DNA of 34,647 nucleotides from positions 1-34,647 of the forward strand of contig JAGUYK010000031.1 in the NCBI GenBank assembly GCA_020061355.1. The letters are read 5' to 3'. This document shows positions 26,001 to 33,817 of the stretch, one piece after another. This stretch comes from Ignavibacteriales bacterium. GTDB lineage: Bacteria; Bacteroidota; Ignavibacteria; Ignavibacteriales; Melioribacteraceae. Each line of letters starts with the position of its first letter. The first letter of the stretch is position 1. The position numbers were made by a program, and so were the translations under genes. A model generated the notes under the pieces. The model had not been told where the DNA came from. It ran no database searches and saw only the letters and a list, made by a program, of their open reading frames with translations.

Positions 26001-26925
26001 AAAAGAGATCTGCATAATCATTTGGATAAAATATCTGTTCTGAATTAAAATGAATTACCTGGTTTGCTGAAGATGATAAATCAAGATGTTCATATGAAAG
26101 ATCTGTTTTTGTCCTGCGGATAGTTGGAATCTCTTTTTCAAATTCTTCCTCTTCTGCAAGAACAAATTTTTCCAATGCATTAAAGATGAGGTTAAACTTC
26201 TCATTACTCTTAAATTTATTTTTCAGGGGGAGAGCCTTTTGGTAAGCGGGTCGATATTGAAACATGTAATACATTGCTTCAATTTCCAGCAGTTGAGCAT
26301 CTAGTTTCTCTTTTTTGAATTTATCCTGAGAAAGGATTTTTTGAGCTGTCAATAGTGCAAACCAATACTCTTTAGCTTTCAATGCTTGCTGACCATCATT
26401 GAAAAATGAGTCTATATTTTCATTACTAATTTGAAAATTCTTTGCAAAGACTTTTTTCGCTTTAATGAACCATTTTTTCTGTTCACCTAATGAAGGATCC
26501 TTGTCTTTTTCAATTAATTGAGCTTCTTCAAAAGCTTTAAGTGCTTCTTCGAATTTTTTTAATCCGGCATATGCCCTAGCTTTAGTTAATAAAGTCCAGC
26601 TTATTAATTCTTTTTCTTTATTAATATTTTTTTCAATATCTGCAATAGCACCTTCATAAATGCTCATCCTTGTTAAAAGATAAGCTCTAAAGAATCTAGT
26701 TCTGGAAGAATCTCCTTTAAGTTCAACAGCAAGATTGGCAAATTCCAAAGCTTTCAAAGGATTTCCATTTTCTAAATAAGCCCATGCTGCACAGATTACC
26801 GCTTCACTATCATTAGGACGGAATTCGCATAGTTTTACAGCAGAGTTTAACGCAAGTCGGTGTCTTCCATGCCATAGATGGTCATATGCTTCAGATTGCA
26901 GACTATTTAGTTCTTCATTTGTCAT
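23017..26925 (-). CDS. large protein with TPR-like N-terminus and three CbbX/SpoVK-type AAA modules
   Basis: This 1302-residue protein begins with TPR-like helices (about 1-270). A beta-rich domain follows (about 290-430, with WNAGQAKVEIYINNFKIG). Three AAA modules come next: module 1 with GNPGTGKTTIA (about 508), LFIDEAYTL and NPGLKSRF; module 2 with GNPGTGKTTVA (about 795), LFIDEAYALI and NPGMQSRF; module 3 with GNDGTGKTTVA (about 1083). In module 3 Walker B reads LFIEDAF and the Arg-finger region reads YPAIKDKF, so hydrolysis is probably lost there. Modules 1 and 2 resemble CbbX, SpoVK and EccA AAA proteins, which remodel protein complexes. The target is unknown. It is upstream of an ABC exporter on the same strand. 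Confidence 0.9.
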   Translation of the reverse strand: MTNEELNSLQSEAYDHLWHGRHRLALNSAVKLCEFRPNDSEAVICAAWAYLENGNPLKALEFANLAVELKGDSSRTRFFRAYLLTRMSIYEGAIADIEKNINKEKELISWTLLTKARAYAGLKKFEEALKAFEEAQLIEKDKDPSLGEQKKWFIKAKKVFAKNFQISNENIDSFFNDGQQALKAKEYWFALLTAQKILSQDKFKKEKLDAQLLEIEAMYYMFQYRPAYQKALPLKNKFKSNEKFNLIFNALEKFVLAEEEEFEKEIPTIRRTKTDLSYEHLDLSSSANQVIHFNSEQIFYPNDYADLFSIKIFDSLKDSRIHVRNFYKHVNKNMPSIGVEVIFNNRLYGRVDKLYNCDAVWYLNDFEISRNNFKLNIPKDWDSVIFAQSIGSDKSGIWNAGQAKVEIYINNFKIGERTFGIGDTSLPEEEMVIPAPPQKIKHDTTIDSSKTAKVQTRSLDELLHELDSYIGLNNIKQTVRDFISYLKFISERKKHGLKTDDKISINAIFLGNPGTGKTTIARLLGEILRAMGILPSGHVIEVDRSGLVGQYIGETAQKTEKIINDSVGGVLFIDEAYTLIKKGGTGQDFGQESIDILLKRMEDKKGEFVVIAAGYTDEMNAFLNSNPGLKSRFTHTFIFEDYIPQELFQILKLYLLKEEYILSNSAEELLKKEFIKLYRARDKSFGNARLVKNILDEAKINLSRRVVSLTENKRTKEILNTINEDDVKQILQKTTSKKFILTINEEGLAEALNELDNLVGLENVKKEIYDLVKLARYFAEQGEDLREKFGNHYLFLGNPGTGKTTVARIFSKIFSSLGVLSKGHLVETDRQGLVAGFVGQTAEKTTALIDKAFGGTLFIDEAYALIKGDSSSSDFGKEAIDILLKRMEDERYKFIVIAAGYTDEMKIFIASNPGMQSRFSKSITFDDYSPKDLMEIVYRTLNNDKKKISQDAEEALLKHFNELYRNRDKKFGNARIVRNILESVKQKMLLRIADIPQSERNGDTLNTIVLSDIKDAIEIRAQANEYQVKGDPLKLQEYIDQLSSLVGHEKVKESVFKLISGSKIAQLKRERGLLVIQKNYNALLIGNDGTGKTTVAKLISKILKELGVLEKGHLIEVKRADLIGAYPEQTILKTEDIIRDAVGGTLFIEDAFTLIQEENDNGLIVLDTICRKIDLYREKLVVFLEGPEENIINLIKEYPAIKDKFPHRFEFEDYNPRNLLSIAYEIAKNHGYFLDEGALQVLLEIFTELDEKHKLESYNSKAAKSILYSAISNQEQRILSMLNPSDNDLKIITLEDVEAVKF

Positions 26926-27083
26926 AAACAGAATTAAGAATTTGGTATGTAATCTAAGAAATTAATTAAAAAATTCTCAAATTATCTTAAGCTCGACAAT
27001 TATTTCTCAAATAAAATATTTACTGTATTTTTGGAACAATCATAATACTTTGGCGTCTAAATTAACAAAGTTTGGAGTTGGAA

Positions 27084-27731
27084 ATGAAAATTCGTTTTAT
27101 TTCTTTAATCATTTTAGCCGGTTTATTGGTTTCAAGTTGCTCATTTTGGGGAGTAAGAGGGAATGGAAGGGTGAAGTCCGAGAATAGAAAAGTCTCAGAA
27201 TTTACAAAGATTGATGCATCCGGTGCCTACACTATACGAATTAAAGTTGGTGAACAACCTTCGATAAGCATTAAAGCTGAGGAAAATTTGTTATCACTAA
27301 TTAGAACCTATGTTAAGGGAAATACTCTTATCATTGATAATAAGAAAAACCTATCACCGCGTAAGGAATTATTAATTGAAATTACAACAAATGAATTAGT
27401 GGCACTTGAGTGTTCAGGGGCCAATGATATCAAAGTAAGTGGAATTGATTCTGACCGTTTCGAAGTTGAACTGTCAGGAGCGGGCAGTATCGAATTAAGC
27501 GGAGTTTCAGATAAGTTTTACGGTGATTTATCCGGTGCGGGAAGTATTAATGCACGAAATTTATTAGCCAATAAAGTTTTCATTTCAGTAAGCGGGGCAG
27601 CAAGTGCTAATGTTCATGCTAAAGAATTTCTTGACGCATCTGTTTCCGGAGTAGGTTCAATTGATTATTACGGAGAACCCCAGAATACCAGGACAAATGT
27701 TTCAGGTGTTGGATCAATTTCACGAAAATAA
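27084..27731 (+). CDS. head-GIN (DUF2807) domain lipoprotein
   Basis: This 215-residue lipoprotein has signal residues 1-18 and lipobox VSSC (Cys19). The mature domain is a repetitive beta-solenoid-like fold with many SGAGS/SGVGS turns (for example VELSGAGSIELSGV), the mark of DUF2807 proteins, common in Bacteroidota relatives. Function is unknown, but the family is periplasmic or outer-membrane linked. The start at 27084 has TGGAG upstream; an in-frame TTG at 27072 is not needed. It is divergent from the triple-AAA gene. Confidence 0.9.
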   Translation: MKIRFISLIILAGLLVSSCSFWGVRGNGRVKSENRKVSEFTKIDASGAYTIRIKVGEQPSISIKAEENLLSLIRTYVKGNTLIIDNKKNLSPRKELLIEITTNELVALECSGANDIKVSGIDSDRFEVELSGAGSIELSGVSDKFYGDLSGAGSINARNLLANKVFISVSGAASANVHAKEFLDASVSGVGSIDYYGEPQNTRTNVSGVGSISRK

Positions 27732-27755
27732 AATGTTATAAATTTTTTATTTCTG

Positions 27756-27788
27756 AAAGCAGGGCTTATTTTAGACTCTGCTTTTTTT
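27756..27788 (+). terminator. probable Rho-independent terminator after the DUF2807 gene
   Basis: AAAGCAG (27756-27762) pairs with CTGCTTT (27778-27784) around a 15-base loop, and a run of T continues to 27788. It sits about 25 bases past the stop codon. Confidence 0.65.
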
Positions 27789-27823
27789 ATTATCTTTACC
27801 AGTAATACTAATGGAGATTTAAA

Positions 27824-28327
27824 ATGACAACAAAGAAAAAACCTCTCGTTGGAATACTAATGGGTAGCGATTCCGACCTGCCTGTTATGCAGAAAGCTGC
27901 TGAACAACTAAACGAATTTGGTATTGAATATGAAATTAGAATTTTATCTGCTCATCGTGTACCAAATAAATTACAGGAATATATTAAAGAAGCAGAAAGA
28001 AAAGGAATAAAAGTTTTTATTGCTGGTGCAGGGCTTGCTGCACATCTTCCCGGTGTTATTGCTGCTTATACGATCTTACCTGTTATTGGTATTCCATTAA
28101 AAAACGGAGCTTTAAATGGATTGGATTCACTATTATCAATAGTTCAAATGCCGGGTGGGGTTCCAGTAGCGACAGTAGCTATTGATGGGGCTAAAAATGC
28201 TGCCTTGCTTGCAATTCAGATTTTAGCTACTTCAGATAAGACTCTTTCAGGAAAATTAATTAAGTATAAAAAAGAAATGGAGAAAGCTGTTCTTAAGAAA
28301 GATGCTGACTTGAATAAGAAGAAATGA
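27824..28327 (+). CDS. purE: N5-carboxyaminoimidazole ribonucleotide mutase, class I
   Basis: This 167-residue enzyme converts N5-CAIR to CAIR in purine synthesis. Motifs are GILMGSDSDLPVM (residues 10-22), LSAHRVP (41-47) with the catalytic His44, AGAGLAAHLPGV (67-78) and IPLKNGALNGLDSLLSIVQM. The full length and the Lys-rich tail are normal for class I. ATGGAGAT precedes the ATG. The partner purK is not in the window. It ends one base before the stop of the convergent CDF gene. Confidence 0.95.
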   Translation: MTTKKKPLVGILMGSDSDLPVMQKAAEQLNEFGIEYEIRILSAHRVPNKLQEYIKEAERKGIKVFIAGAGLAAHLPGVIAAYTILPVIGIPLKNGALNGLDSLLSIVQMPGGVPVATVAIDGAKNAALLAIQILATSDKTLSGKLIKYKKEMEKAVLKKDADLNKKK

Positions 28328-28328
28328 A

Positions 28329-29333
28329 TTATTTCTCTGTCATCTTATAAATCGGGTCACCAATATATTTTTTTGCATCCCATTCGAATCCGATTGTTTT
28401 CTCCTCGCTTCTAACATTACATGTGTTGTAATTGCAATATTTACAGTAAATCGGTTTGCAGTAATCCATATGCACTCTAATACCGGAACCGGGAATGATT
28501 TCTCTCAAGGAATCTCTTATATATGTTTCTTCATGATGAGATTGTTCAATTGTAAAATAATAAGGTAGTATTAAATGAAAATCTGCAAAGACAAATTCAC
28601 CGGATTTTCGAAACCGTAGATGATGAATATCGATCCAATAATCTTTCCGAATTTTTGTAAATAATTGAGCTATCGAATCAAGCATTTTAGAATCTGTTTC
28701 ATTCATTAATCCGCCTATCGATTCACGAATCAATTTATACCCGGTGTACAAAATGTTGATAGCAACAAATATTGCAATAATTGGGTCCAGGATTAATAAT
28801 CCGGTTATCAAAACCAAAACTAATCCTAAAACTACTCCGATACTTGTGTAGGAATCGGTTAATACATGTTTTCCGTCAGCAACTAATGTAAACGAATTAG
28901 TTTCTTTCCCTTTTTTAATTAAGTACAAACCCAGAAAAAGATTAACGACACCTGCAACGGCAATTATTGAAGTACCAATCCCCAGACTTTCGGTTGTGAC
29001 GCCTGAAATCAAATCAACTATTGATGTGTAAATGATTGTCAGTGCAGCTATTATGATTAAAAGCCCTTCAATTCCGGCAGAGAAATATTCAATGTTACCA
29101 TGACCGTATAAATGTGATTCATCGGCAGGCTTAGCACTTAAGTAGATACTAAAAAGTGCCATTGTTGTTGCTGCGACATGGACAACTGATTCAGCAGCAT
29201 CAGAGAAAATTGCCGTAGAGCCGGTTATCACATAAGCCGTAATCTTCGATGCGAACATACTTAGGCCTATAATTAGCGATAACCATGCCGCCCATTTCTT
29301 CTGATTGATATTAGAAACTTCTAATTTTTCCAA
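28329..29333 (-). CDS. cation diffusion facilitator (CDF) family metal transporter
   Basis: This 334-residue inner-membrane antiporter has six hydrophobic segments. The second-helix metal site reads FSDAAESVVHV (Asp45, with Ser49 where many members have Asp), and the fifth-helix site is ADGKHVLTD (Asp153, His156, Asp160). The conserved YGHGNIEYFSA follows helix 2. The cytoplasmic C-terminal domain has a Cys-rich tail, Cys292, Cys297, Cys300 and Cys305 (CKPIYCKYCNYNTC), which may bind metal. The metal carried is uncertain: zinc, iron or manganese are possible. The start is read as TTG at 29333, since no better in-frame codon was found. Confidence 0.88.
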   Translation of the reverse strand: MEKLEVSNINQKKWAAWLSLIIGLSMFASKITAYVITGSTAIFSDAAESVVHVAATTMALFSIYLSAKPADESHLYGHGNIEYFSAGIEGLLIIIAALTIIYTSIVDLISGVTTESLGIGTSIIAVAGVVNLFLGLYLIKKGKETNSFTLVADGKHVLTDSYTSIGVVLGLVLVLITGLLILDPIIAIFVAINILYTGYKLIRESIGGLMNETDSKMLDSIAQLFTKIRKDYWIDIHHLRFRKSGEFVFADFHLILPYYFTIEQSHHEETYIRDSLREIIPGSGIRVHMDYCKPIYCKYCNYNTCNVRSEEKTIGFEWDAKKYIGDPIYKMTEK

Positions 29334-29570
29334 TTAATACATTTTTTTTATTGAGTTAAACATAAACAAAATTTTTAGGAAATAGAATTTATTAGATAAT
29401 GAAATCTGCATTTTTGTTCGAAAATGGAAGAAATTGTTTCTCATACTTAGGAATCTTTTTATAAAACTAAATGAAAAGTGAATGATTTTTGTCATAATCC
29501 AACCATTTAAAAAAAAGCTTTTTGGCATGTAATGTGATTTCATAGAGAAACAATAATTAACGAGAACCAG

Positions 29571-30062
29571 ATGCACAGTCATATTTTTCAAAAATATCCT
29601 AAACACGAAAGAAGTAACCTTATCCCTATTCTTCAAGATATTCAGGAAATCTACGGCTATTTACCAGAAGAAGCATTGAGAGATATTTCCGAACATATAA
29701 CTATTCCAAAGAGCAGTGTTTATGGTGTTGCAACTTTTTATAACCAATTTAGATTAACTCCTCTCGGGAAAAATATAATTCGTGTCTGTCGTGGTACGGC
29801 TTGTCATGTTAAAAATTCGGCAAATATTTTAACTGCATTAGAAAATGAATTGGGCGTCTGTGCCGGTAAAACAACCCGCGATAAGCTTTTTACTCTGGAA
29901 ACAGTTGCCTGTATAGGTGCATGTAGTATTGCACCGGTACTAAATATCAATGATGAATATTATGGAAGAATTACAATTAAAGAGATACCCAAAATAATTA
30001 ATAAGTACCGCAAAGAAGATGCGATGAAAAAAGAAACTGAAATTACAGTGAGTTCAGAATGA
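29571..30062 (+). CDS. hydC: NuoE/HydC-like [2Fe-2S] subunit of NAD(P)-linked [FeFe]-hydrogenase
   Basis: This 163-residue thioredoxin-like ferredoxin binds one [2Fe-2S] cluster through Cys73, Cys78 (VCRGTACHV), Cys114 and Cys118 (VACIGACSIAP). It corresponds to NuoE of complex I and HydC/HndA of soluble hydrogenases, passing electrons between the flavin subunit and the rest. The N-terminal helical bundle (IPILQDIQEIYGYLPEEAL) is intact. It opens the hydrogenase operon and overlaps hydB by four bases (ATGA). The 237 bases upstream contain no gene; the minus-strand open frame there is a shadow. Confidence 0.93.
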   Translation: MHSHIFQKYPKHERSNLIPILQDIQEIYGYLPEEALRDISEHITIPKSSVYGVATFYNQFRLTPLGKNIIRVCRGTACHVKNSANILTALENELGVCAGKTTRDKLFTLETVACIGACSIAPVLNINDEYYGRITIKEIPKIINKYRKEDAMKKETEITVSSE

Positions 30063-32044
30063 AAAGTTATTTAGAAAAATGTTGCGAACATTGCTGGCAT
30101 ACAAACGAAACACCTTGCGAACAGTTCGTTGCATGCTGTATAGATGGACCATTGTGTCACCAGGATGAAAATTGTAAAAAACGATTTAAGGAATTATACG
30201 AATCACTAAGATATTTGAGTCATGATGTGCCGCTTATATTTATTGGAATGGGTACCTGCGGTCTGGCATCCGGTGCTGACAAAGTAAAAAAAGCAATAGA
30301 AGAAGAATTGATCAAACTTGAAATAAATGCAAGGATTATTCCAACAGGATGCATTGGTTATTGTGCAAAAGAGCCGATAGTAGATATTAAAATTCCGGGT
30401 AAGGACCGCATTTCTTATTGTGAAGTATTGGTAAAAGATATTCCTGATTTAATTAAATCAACAATCATAGAAAATGGTATTTATAAGAAAAAATTGCTTG
30501 GTTCATTTGGAAAGAGCAGTGAGAATCTTCCGTGTATTAATGATAATACATTTTTTAAAAGACAGGTAAAGGTAGTACTTGAAAATTGCGGAATTCTAAA
30601 TCCTACTTCAATTGATGAATATATATCTAACGGTGGATTTAAAGCTCTTGATAAAGCTTTACGAATAATGACTCCGGAAAAAGTTGTCAATGAGATTAAA
30701 GAAAGCGGTTTACGCGGAAGAGGTGGCGGAGGATTTTCAACAGGACTTAAATGGGAGATGATACACAAGAAAGAATCCGATACTAAATACTTGATCTGTA
30801 ATGCTGACGAAGGTGACCCCGGTGCTTTCATGGATCGCTCAGTACTGGAGAGTGATCCTTTCAAAGTTGTTGAAGGAATGATTATAGGCGGCTATGCAAT
30901 AGGTGCTTCACTGGGTTACATTTATTGCCGTGCTGAGTATCCTCTGGCAATAGAGCGTCTTCAGAACACAATAGAAAAATGTAGAGAATATGGTCTGCTA
31001 GGTAAAAATATTTTGAACAGTGATTTCGATTTCGACCTTAAAATAAAAAAAGGTGCCGGTGCATTTGTTTGTGGTGAAGAGACAGCATTAATTGCTTCTA
31101 TTGAAGGCAAAAGAGGAATGCCGCGTCCACGTCCACCATATCCAACAGATGCAGGGTTATGGGGTAAACCTACCGTAATTAATAATGTAGAAACATTTGC
31201 AAATATTACTTCAATTATTAATCGTGGCTCGCTATGGTTTACATCACTCGGCACTAAAAACAGCAAAGGTACAAAAGTATTTGCACTCAGCGGTAAAATA
31301 GCCAACAGCGGATTAGTTGAGATTCCGATGGGAATAACTCTTGGAGAGGTTGTTTTTGAAATTGGCGGTGGAATACCTGACAATAAAAAATTCAAAGCTG
31401 TTCAGATCGGCGGTCCCTCTGGCGGATGTCTGCCCGATTCGGTAATGGATACTCAAGTTGATTATGAATCATTAAAAAGTGTTGGAGCTATGATGGGCTC
31501 GGGCGGTTTTGTTGTGATGGATGAAGACACATGTATGGTTGATATTGCAAAATATTTTTTAACATTCATACAAAATGAATCTTGCGGTAAATGTGTCCCA
31601 TGCAGAGAAGGTACAAAACGAATGTTAGAAATTATCGAAAGGATTCCTGTTAGTTACGGTTCGAATGGAAATAAATTAGACCAGCTTCAGAGATTTAAAG
31701 GAATAATTCATCTACAAAGATTGGCTGACGTAATTCGTGATACATCGTTATGCGGATTGGGACAGAGCGCTCCAAACCCGGTTCTTTCCGGACTAAAATA
31801 TTTCCGTGATGAATATGAAGAGCATTTATATGAAAGAAAGTGTGAAGCAAAAGTCTGTAAGGAATTGATTACTTATCAGATCAATCCTTCAATTTGCAAC
31901 GGCTGCGGTGTTTGTTTAAGAAAATGTCCGGTTGAAGCAATTGTAGGTGAGAAAAAACAAGTACATCACATAATAGAATTAAAATGTACAAAATGCGGAA
32001 TGTGTTTTGAATCGTGCCGCTTCGAAGCAATTACAGTTAATTAA
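30059..32044 (+). CDS. hydB: NuoF/HydB-like flavin, NAD(P)-binding subunit of [FeFe]-hydrogenase
   Basis: This 661-residue subunit oxidises or reduces NAD(P) at FMN. In order: a Cys-rich N-terminal region (8 Cys in residues 8-39, including CCEHCWH and PLCHQDENC); a thioredoxin-like [2Fe-2S] domain (Cys67, Cys98, Cys102); the complex I 51-kDa core with LRGRGGGGFSTGLKW (about 216); an SLBB domain; ESCGKCVPCREGTKR (about 508) for [4Fe-4S]; and a C-terminal 2[4Fe-4S] ferredoxin (CNGCGVCLRKCP and CTKCGMCFESC). This is the layout of bifurcating HydB/HndC subunits. The N-terminal Cys-rich stretch goes beyond the usual core. It lies between hydC and hydA. Confidence 0.93.
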   Translation: MKSYLEKCCEHCWHTNETPCEQFVACCIDGPLCHQDENCKKRFKELYESLRYLSHDVPLIFIGMGTCGLASGADKVKKAIEEELIKLEINARIIPTGCIGYCAKEPIVDIKIPGKDRISYCEVLVKDIPDLIKSTIIENGIYKKKLLGSFGKSSENLPCINDNTFFKRQVKVVLENCGILNPTSIDEYISNGGFKALDKALRIMTPEKVVNEIKESGLRGRGGGGFSTGLKWEMIHKKESDTKYLICNADEGDPGAFMDRSVLESDPFKVVEGMIIGGYAIGASLGYIYCRAEYPLAIERLQNTIEKCREYGLLGKNILNSDFDFDLKIKKGAGAFVCGEETALIASIEGKRGMPRPRPPYPTDAGLWGKPTVINNVETFANITSIINRGSLWFTSLGTKNSKGTKVFALSGKIANSGLVEIPMGITLGEVVFEIGGGIPDNKKFKAVQIGGPSGGCLPDSVMDTQVDYESLKSVGAMMGSGGFVVMDEDTCMVDIAKYFLTFIQNESCGKCVPCREGTKRMLEIIERIPVSYGSNGNKLDQLQRFKGIIHLQRLADVIRDTSLCGLGQSAPNPVLSGLKYFRDEYEEHLYERKCEAKVCKELITYQINPSICNGCGVCLRKCPVEAIVGEKKQVHHIIELKCTKCGMCFESCRFEAITVN

Positions 32045-32062
32045 TTTTTGTTGGAGTTATCA

Positions 32063-33793
32063 ATGGTAGAACTAACCATAAATGAAATTAAAGTAAAAGC
32101 TGAAGAGGGAATGACAATTCTCGACGCTGCTAAATCCGTTGGAATATATATCCCGACTTTATGCCATATGAAAGATCTATTCCCAACAGGTGCTTGCAGG
32201 ATTTGTGTTGTGGAAGTTGATGGTATGCGTGGATTATCACCAAGCTGTGCCTATCCTGTGACCCGGGGAATGAAAGTTCAAACTAATTCTCCACGTGTAA
32301 GGTTAGCGAGAAAGACAATTATTGAATTGCTTGTTGAAAATCACCCTCAAGATTGTTTGATATGTGTTAGAAACAAGAATTGTGAATTACAGGATCTAGC
32401 GGAAAAGTATAGCATTCGCGAACATCGGTATGTAGGAGAGAAAAAAGATCATGCTATTGATATTTCTAGTGCATCAATGGAAAGAGATCCGGCAAAATGT
32501 ATTTTGTGTGGAAGATGTGTGAGAACATGCGCTGAGATCCAAAAAATAGGTGCGATCGATTTTACAAACAGAGGATTCCGGAGTAATGTAACAACGCCTT
32601 ACAATAAAGGACTGAATGTAAGTGACTGTATACTTTGCGGTCAGTGTATACTTGTTTGTCCCACTGCAGCTTTAAGAGAAAAGAGCCATTCAAAAGAAGT
32701 GATGAATGCAATAGGCGATAAATCAAAATTTACTATTGCTCAAATTGCTCCGGCAGTCAGGGCAACTCTTGGTGAAGAATATAATCTGCCGCTTGGTGCC
32801 AATGTGACCGGTCAAATTATCACGGGTTTAAAGAGGCTCGGGTTTAACAAAGTATTCGATACAAATTTTGCTGCCGATCTTACAATTATCGAAGAAGCGA
32901 CAGAATTAATTTCTCGTGTTTCCAACAGCGGTACATTACCTATGTTTACAAGCTGTTGTCCGGGTTGGGTTAAATATATTGAACAGAACAGACCGGAATT
33001 ATTAAATCACGTATCATCATGTAAATCACCACATGAAATGGAAGGTGCTATTCTCAAAACTTATTATGCGAAGAAAATGGGACTTAATCCTGAAGATATT
33101 TATGTGGTTTCCATTATGCCATGCACAGTTAAAAAATATGAATCAGACAGACCGGAATTAACCGAAGACCATATGCCGGATGTTGATGCCGTATTAACCA
33201 CGCGTGAATTAGTACGGTTGTTTAAGATGGCTGGAATTGATTTTAATGAATTGCCAGAAGATGAATTTGATAATCCTCTGGGCGAATCAACAGGTGCGGC
33301 TGCAATTTTCGGTACAAGCGGCGGAGTTATGGAAGCTGCATTAAGAACTGCATATTATAAATTATCCGGCAAGGAATTAGACAAACTTGAATTGAATGAT
33401 ATACGTGGAAATATTGGTGTGAAAGAGAGTTCGGTAAGAATAAATGATACAATTGTAAACGTTGCCGTCGTAAATGGAATAGGTAATGTTAGCCCAATTC
33501 TTGATGAAATTGAGAGAGGGGAATCGAAGTATCACTTTATAGAAGTAATGGCGTGTCCGGGTGGATGTATTAATGGAGGTGGACAGCCGATTCATCAGAA
33601 ACCTGAAAAAATAAAAAAAAGGATTCAAGCTTTATACGAAATCGATTCCAATATGAAAAACAGAAGATCTCACGAAAACGAATCTGTTAAAAAAATCTAT
33701 AAAGAATTTCTCGGTGAGCCAAATGGACATCTAGCTCATGAAATTCTGCATACAACTTACGTTAACAGAAAGAAGATTTTAGAGGAAGCTTAA
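32063..33793 (+). CDS. hydA: catalytic [FeFe]-hydrogenase subunit HydA (trimeric type)
   Basis: This 576-residue catalytic subunit is complete. The N-terminal [2Fe-2S] domain has Cys34, 45, 48 and 62. The His-Cys [4Fe-4S] site is His94 with Cys98, 101 and 107. Two more [4Fe-4S] motifs are Cys146-156 and Cys189-199. The H-cluster motifs are TSCCPGW (Cys298 proton-transfer, Cys299 ligand), IMPCTVKKYE (Cys354) and MACPGGCINGGGQP (Cys498, Cys502). A small-subunit tail (YKEFLGEPNGHLAHEIL) closes it. With HydB and HydC this should form an NAD(P)-linked enzyme, probably electron-bifurcating with ferredoxin. The start at 32063 has TTGGAG upstream; an in-frame TTG at 32048 is rejected. Confidence 0.95.
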   Translation: MVELTINEIKVKAEEGMTILDAAKSVGIYIPTLCHMKDLFPTGACRICVVEVDGMRGLSPSCAYPVTRGMKVQTNSPRVRLARKTIIELLVENHPQDCLICVRNKNCELQDLAEKYSIREHRYVGEKKDHAIDISSASMERDPAKCILCGRCVRTCAEIQKIGAIDFTNRGFRSNVTTPYNKGLNVSDCILCGQCILVCPTAALREKSHSKEVMNAIGDKSKFTIAQIAPAVRATLGEEYNLPLGANVTGQIITGLKRLGFNKVFDTNFAADLTIIEEATELISRVSNSGTLPMFTSCCPGWVKYIEQNRPELLNHVSSCKSPHEMEGAILKTYYAKKMGLNPEDIYVVSIMPCTVKKYESDRPELTEDHMPDVDAVLTTRELVRLFKMAGIDFNELPEDEFDNPLGESTGAAAIFGTSGGVMEAALRTAYYKLSGKELDKLELNDIRGNIGVKESSVRINDTIVNVAVVNGIGNVSPILDEIERGESKYHFIEVMACPGGCINGGGQPIHQKPEKIKKRIQALYEIDSNMKNRRSHENESVKKIYKEFLGEPNGHLAHEILHTTYVNRKKILEEA

Positions 33794-33817
33794 GAATGAT
33801 TAATCGTGTTGAATAAT

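Noticed and set aside
28316-28345. A small AT-rich stem (AGAAAT/ATTTCT) over the purE and CDF stop codons
   Set aside because: Only six pairs, mostly A/T, with no following T-run.
29513-29542. A sigma-54-like sequence (TGGCAT-N5-GTGA) upstream of hydC
   Set aside because: The -24-like half is good, but the -12 half lacks the essential GC, so it is probably a chance match.
29334-29636. A 100-residue minus-strand open frame upstream of and overlapping hydC
   Set aside because: Low-complexity, Phe/Lys-rich content typical of AT-rich antisense, overlap with a well-supported gene, and no recognisable motif.
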